Of a stretch of DNA of 6,652 nucleotides, positions 5,002 to 6,652 are shown one piece after another. The notes under the pieces are model-generated. The model saw nothing but the letters and a program-made list of their open reading frames with translations. It was not told where the DNA came from and searched no databases. The DNA comes from Deltaproteobacteria bacterium (GTDB lineage: Bacteria > Desulfobacterota > Desulfobulbia > Desulfobulbales > SURF-16), in assembly GCA_029939635.1 (NCBI GenBank), contig JAOZSN010000155.1:1-6652 (forward strand), read 5' to 3'. Every line of letters begins with the position of its first letter. The stretch's first letter is position 1. Position numbers and translations under genes: made by a program.

Positions 5002-6141
5002 TCAACTTACACATGCCTCGGCATGTTCTTCCTTCATTGAAAAAACCTGGGTCATGGCCTGAACCAGAGAGGTCTGCCGATCAAACCACATACGATAACA
5101 ATTAGGCTCCAACCCCCACTCCTCGTAGGTGGCCTCCAGATCATGCCTGATCGCGTGACGAAACTCCTCCAACTCCTCCTCACTATTGCCTTCAGCGTAA
5201 ATCATATAATCACAATGCTTACGAAAGAGCATAATGGTGGATTCATAATGCTGGCATGGCTTGCGAAAACGGGCAATGGTTTCATTAAGGCGCACACCAA
5301 CCTCATCATGAACCTGACCCGTGATAATCACCCCTTGCTCCTGCTGAAAATGACCTAAATTCTGTAAACTGACCAAGGAGAGGAAAAAGCCCTTACTCCC
5401 CCCCTCGCCTAATATTCCAAGATCATCAAGAACCAGCAGATACCGATAATTAAAGAGTTCACTCAAGGTATCCCTAAAAAAAGTATCCCGCCGAAAATCT
5501 TCCACCTCCTCCATAAAACCACCAGTGGGATAAATGGTCACCTCCTGCAAGGTCATCTTCTCGCGGATACGGCCCAGGGCAGCAACAACCTTCTCATCAA
5601 GATGGCCCAATCGGGCCTCCTCCTCCAACACCATCATGGCATTTCCAGAGGAAATCCCCACCTTATAAGGACGCTTGGCAGTCATGGCCTCATAAACATC
5701 GGCCACCGCCGTAATGCGTGAGAACATATCAATTTCATCTCCCTGTAATCCAGAGGGATAGCCACTGCCATCAAGACGTTCATGGTGACGCAAAATAATC
5801 TGGGTGATGCGGTCATCCTTAAGGCGACGGGCAAAGAGCTTGGCACCGATGAGGGGATGGTACTCCATGATACGACGATCCTGCGCAGAAAATAGCCCTG
5901 GTTTTAAAAGAATGTCATCAGGGATTCCGGTCTTGCCAATATCATGAACCAGGCATCCAAGCTCCAGAACCTCTAGATCCTTACCGGTTAGACCCATCTC
6001 CACACCGAGTTGCTTGGCAATCTGGGCCACGCGCTGGGTGTGTTTAAAGGTGTTGAGATCACGATTAGCCAGCACCTCACTCATAATCTCAAAAAGATCA
6101 CGAATCAGGGCCTCATTTGCAAAACCTAATACCTTGTCCAT
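5002..6141 (-). CDS. HD-GYP phosphodiesterase with degenerate GGDEF-like C-terminus
   Basis: This 379-residue cytosolic protein probably hydrolyses cyclic di-GMP. The HD-GYP domain (about 10-190) has H34, the H66-D67 pair in HDIGK, YHPLIG with H95, the diagnostic HHERLDGSGYP (119-129) and ADVYEAMTAKRPYK with D148; all usual metal ligands are present. Residues about 220-350 look like a decayed GGDEF domain: DTLSELFNYRYL (224-235) corresponds to the usual DxLTxLxNRR start, and LFRKHCDYMIYAEG (305-318) occupies the place of the GGDEF signature, which is lost, so no cyclase activity is expected. No receiver, PAS or membrane sensor domain precedes the HD-GYP part. ATG 6141 has AAGGA six bases upstream on the - strand. 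It is divergent from a PAS-domain gene, and a Fur-box-like site lies in the shared region. Confidence 0.92.
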   Translation of the reverse strand: MDKVLGFANEALIRDLFEIMSEVLANRDLNTFKHTQRVAQIAKQLGVEMGLTGKDLEVLELGCLVHDIGKTGIPDDILLKPGLFSAQDRRIMEYHPLIGAKLFARRLKDDRITQIILRHHERLDGSGYPSGLQGDEIDMFSRITAVADVYEAMTAKRPYKVGISSGNAMMVLEEEARLGHLDEKVVAALGRIREKMTLQEVTIYPTGGFMEEVEDFRRDTFFRDTLSELFNYRYLLVLDDLGILGEGGSKGFFLSLVSLQNLGHFQQEQGVIITGQVHDEVGVRLNETIARFRKPCQHYESTIMLFRKHCDYMIYAEGNSEEELEEFRHAIRHDLEATYEEWGLEPNCYRMWFDRQTSLVQAMTQVFSMKEEHAEACVS

Positions 6142-6231
6142 GGAAGATCCTTAAACCGTTTTATACTTGTTAGATATCAACTCCTACCCTAAACTGCTTG
6201 CCCTTAAAATTCCAAAAAAATCTCTTCCCAG

Positions 6232-6260
6232 TTGAGTTTCAAGCCAATTTTTCATACAGT
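6232..6260 (+). promoter_or_regulatory. Candidate sigma-70 promoter for the PAS-domain gene
   Basis: TTGAGT (6232-6237) and TACAGT (6255-6260) each match 4 of 6 consensus bases and are spaced by 17 bases. The predicted start near 6267 lies just before the Fur-box-like site, where a bound repressor would block transcription. The assignment is tentative because both hexamers are imperfect. Confidence 0.3.
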
Positions 6261-6273
6261 AAAAAATAACATT

Positions 6274-6292
6274 GATGATCATGATCATTATG
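6274..6292. promoter_or_regulatory. Candidate Fur box
   Basis: GATGATCATGATCATTATG matches 15 of 19 bases of the Fur consensus GATAATGATAATCATTATC. It contains a perfect 14-base palindrome, ATGATCATGATCAT (6275-6288), and a third ATGATC at 6290-6295. It sits between the divergent HD-GYP and PAS-domain genes, 43 bases before the ATG of the latter. Another dimeric regulator could use the same palindrome. Confidence 0.45.
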
Positions 6293-6334
6293 ATCGCTTA
6301 TTTCCTGACATCTAATATGTAATTCCCTTCTTCC

Positions 6335-6652
6335 ATGCCAAAAAAAACTGCCCCATTTATCGCTGACACCTTACTTAAGGCCTTCACCGCTGCCTCTTCA
6401 GACATTATCCACCTCAATGATGTCCAGGGCAATATTATCTATAGCAACCAGGCCAGTGAAGACCTTCTGGGCTTTGGCCAAGATGAACTTCTCGACACAC
6501 CAGCTACCTCTCTTATCCATCCTGATGATTTGGACGTGATTGGCACTGACATGCAAAATATCTCCGAGAAGTACGCACCTCCAGCGCGGGAGATCAGAAT
6601 ACGGACAAAGGGTGGTGAATATCTTGATGTTGAGGTGCGTGGTTTTTTGGTT
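6335..6652 (+). CDS. PAS-domain signalling protein, N-terminal part
   Basis: The first 106 residues of a protein that continues past the window edge. After a short start (MPKKTAPFIADTLLKAF) a PAS fold covers about residues 20-106. SDIIHLNDVQGNIIYSNQA is the first strand-turn-strand, EDLLGFGQDELL the following helix, SLIHPDDLDVI the conserved HPDD segment, and REIRIRTKGGEYLDVEVRG the later strands. There is no signal peptide or membrane segment in the visible part, so this is a cytosolic sensor. The output domain (histidine kinase, GGDEF/EAL or other) is outside the window. The ATG at 6335 is the only plausible start: an in-frame TAA lies four codons upstream. The preceding 12 bases are pyrimidine-rich with no Shine-Dalgarno. 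Divergent from the HD-GYP gene; a possible Fur site lies upstream. Confidence 0.88.
   Translation, partial: MPKKTAPFIADTLLKAFTAASSDIIHLNDVQGNIIYSNQASEDLLGFGQDELLDTPATSLIHPDDLDVIGTDMQNISEKYAPPAREIRIRTKGGEYLDVEVRGFLV

Noticed and set aside
5143..5358. A + strand frame of 71 codons inside the HD-GYP gene
   Set aside because: It is antisense to the conserved protein and has no ribosome site or known domain.
6160..6180. TTGATA and TATAAA on the - strand as a promoter for the HD-GYP gene
   Set aside because: The two hexamers are only 9 bases apart, which is too close for sigma-70 use.

Overview
The window looks like chromosome from an anaerobic, sulfate-reducer-like deltaproteobacterium. The gene content and mixed codon use would suit the Desulfotalea/Desulfobulbaceae group. 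This is inference from protein flavour and context, not proof. The window enters inside one gene and leaves inside another.

Left part (1-1230): the 3' end of lepA (elongation factor 4) on the + strand. It is followed by about 430 bases of a decayed TonB-dependent outer-membrane receptor on the - strand. Only the last beta-strands survive, with an in-frame stop and at least one frameshift. Next comes a candidate FNR/CRP-family promoter: a TTGAC-N4-ATCAT dyad centred 41.5 bases before the start point predicted from a TATGAT -10 box.

Middle part (1228-4492): four co-directional + strand genes. The first two are a 95-residue protein with a CxxC/CxxC zinc-ribbon pattern and, 14 bases after its stop, a 124-residue lipoprotein of unknown function. 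After a 55-base gap come adenine deaminase and an alpha/beta hydrolase. These two are separated by one base and are probably co-translated. A TGGTAAA-AG-TTTACCA dyad overlaps the adenine deaminase start codon and may be an operator or a start-blocking hairpin.

The most striking region is the 509-base gap at 4493-5001. It holds two equal-sized elements (179 and 180 bases) in opposite orientation, 66 bases apart. Read as 4694->4516 on the - strand and 4761->4940 on the + strand, they share four conserved sequence blocks. They also share a fold: a long closing helix, a long central helix and a small apical hairpin. The helix sequences differ greatly between copies, yet pairing is kept, which is the covariation pattern of a structured RNA or of a hairpin-selected DNA element. 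The non-Watson-Crick pairs in the right copy are nearly all G-U if the + strand is the RNA, which points to divergent transcription from the spacer.

Right part (5002-6652): a cytosolic HD-GYP cyclic-di-GMP phosphodiesterase on the - strand, with a C-terminal region that looks like a degenerate GGDEF domain. Divergent from it is the beginning of a PAS-domain signalling protein. A 15/19 match to the Fur-box consensus, containing a perfect 14-base palindrome, lies between them, so iron control of one or both signalling genes is a testable idea.
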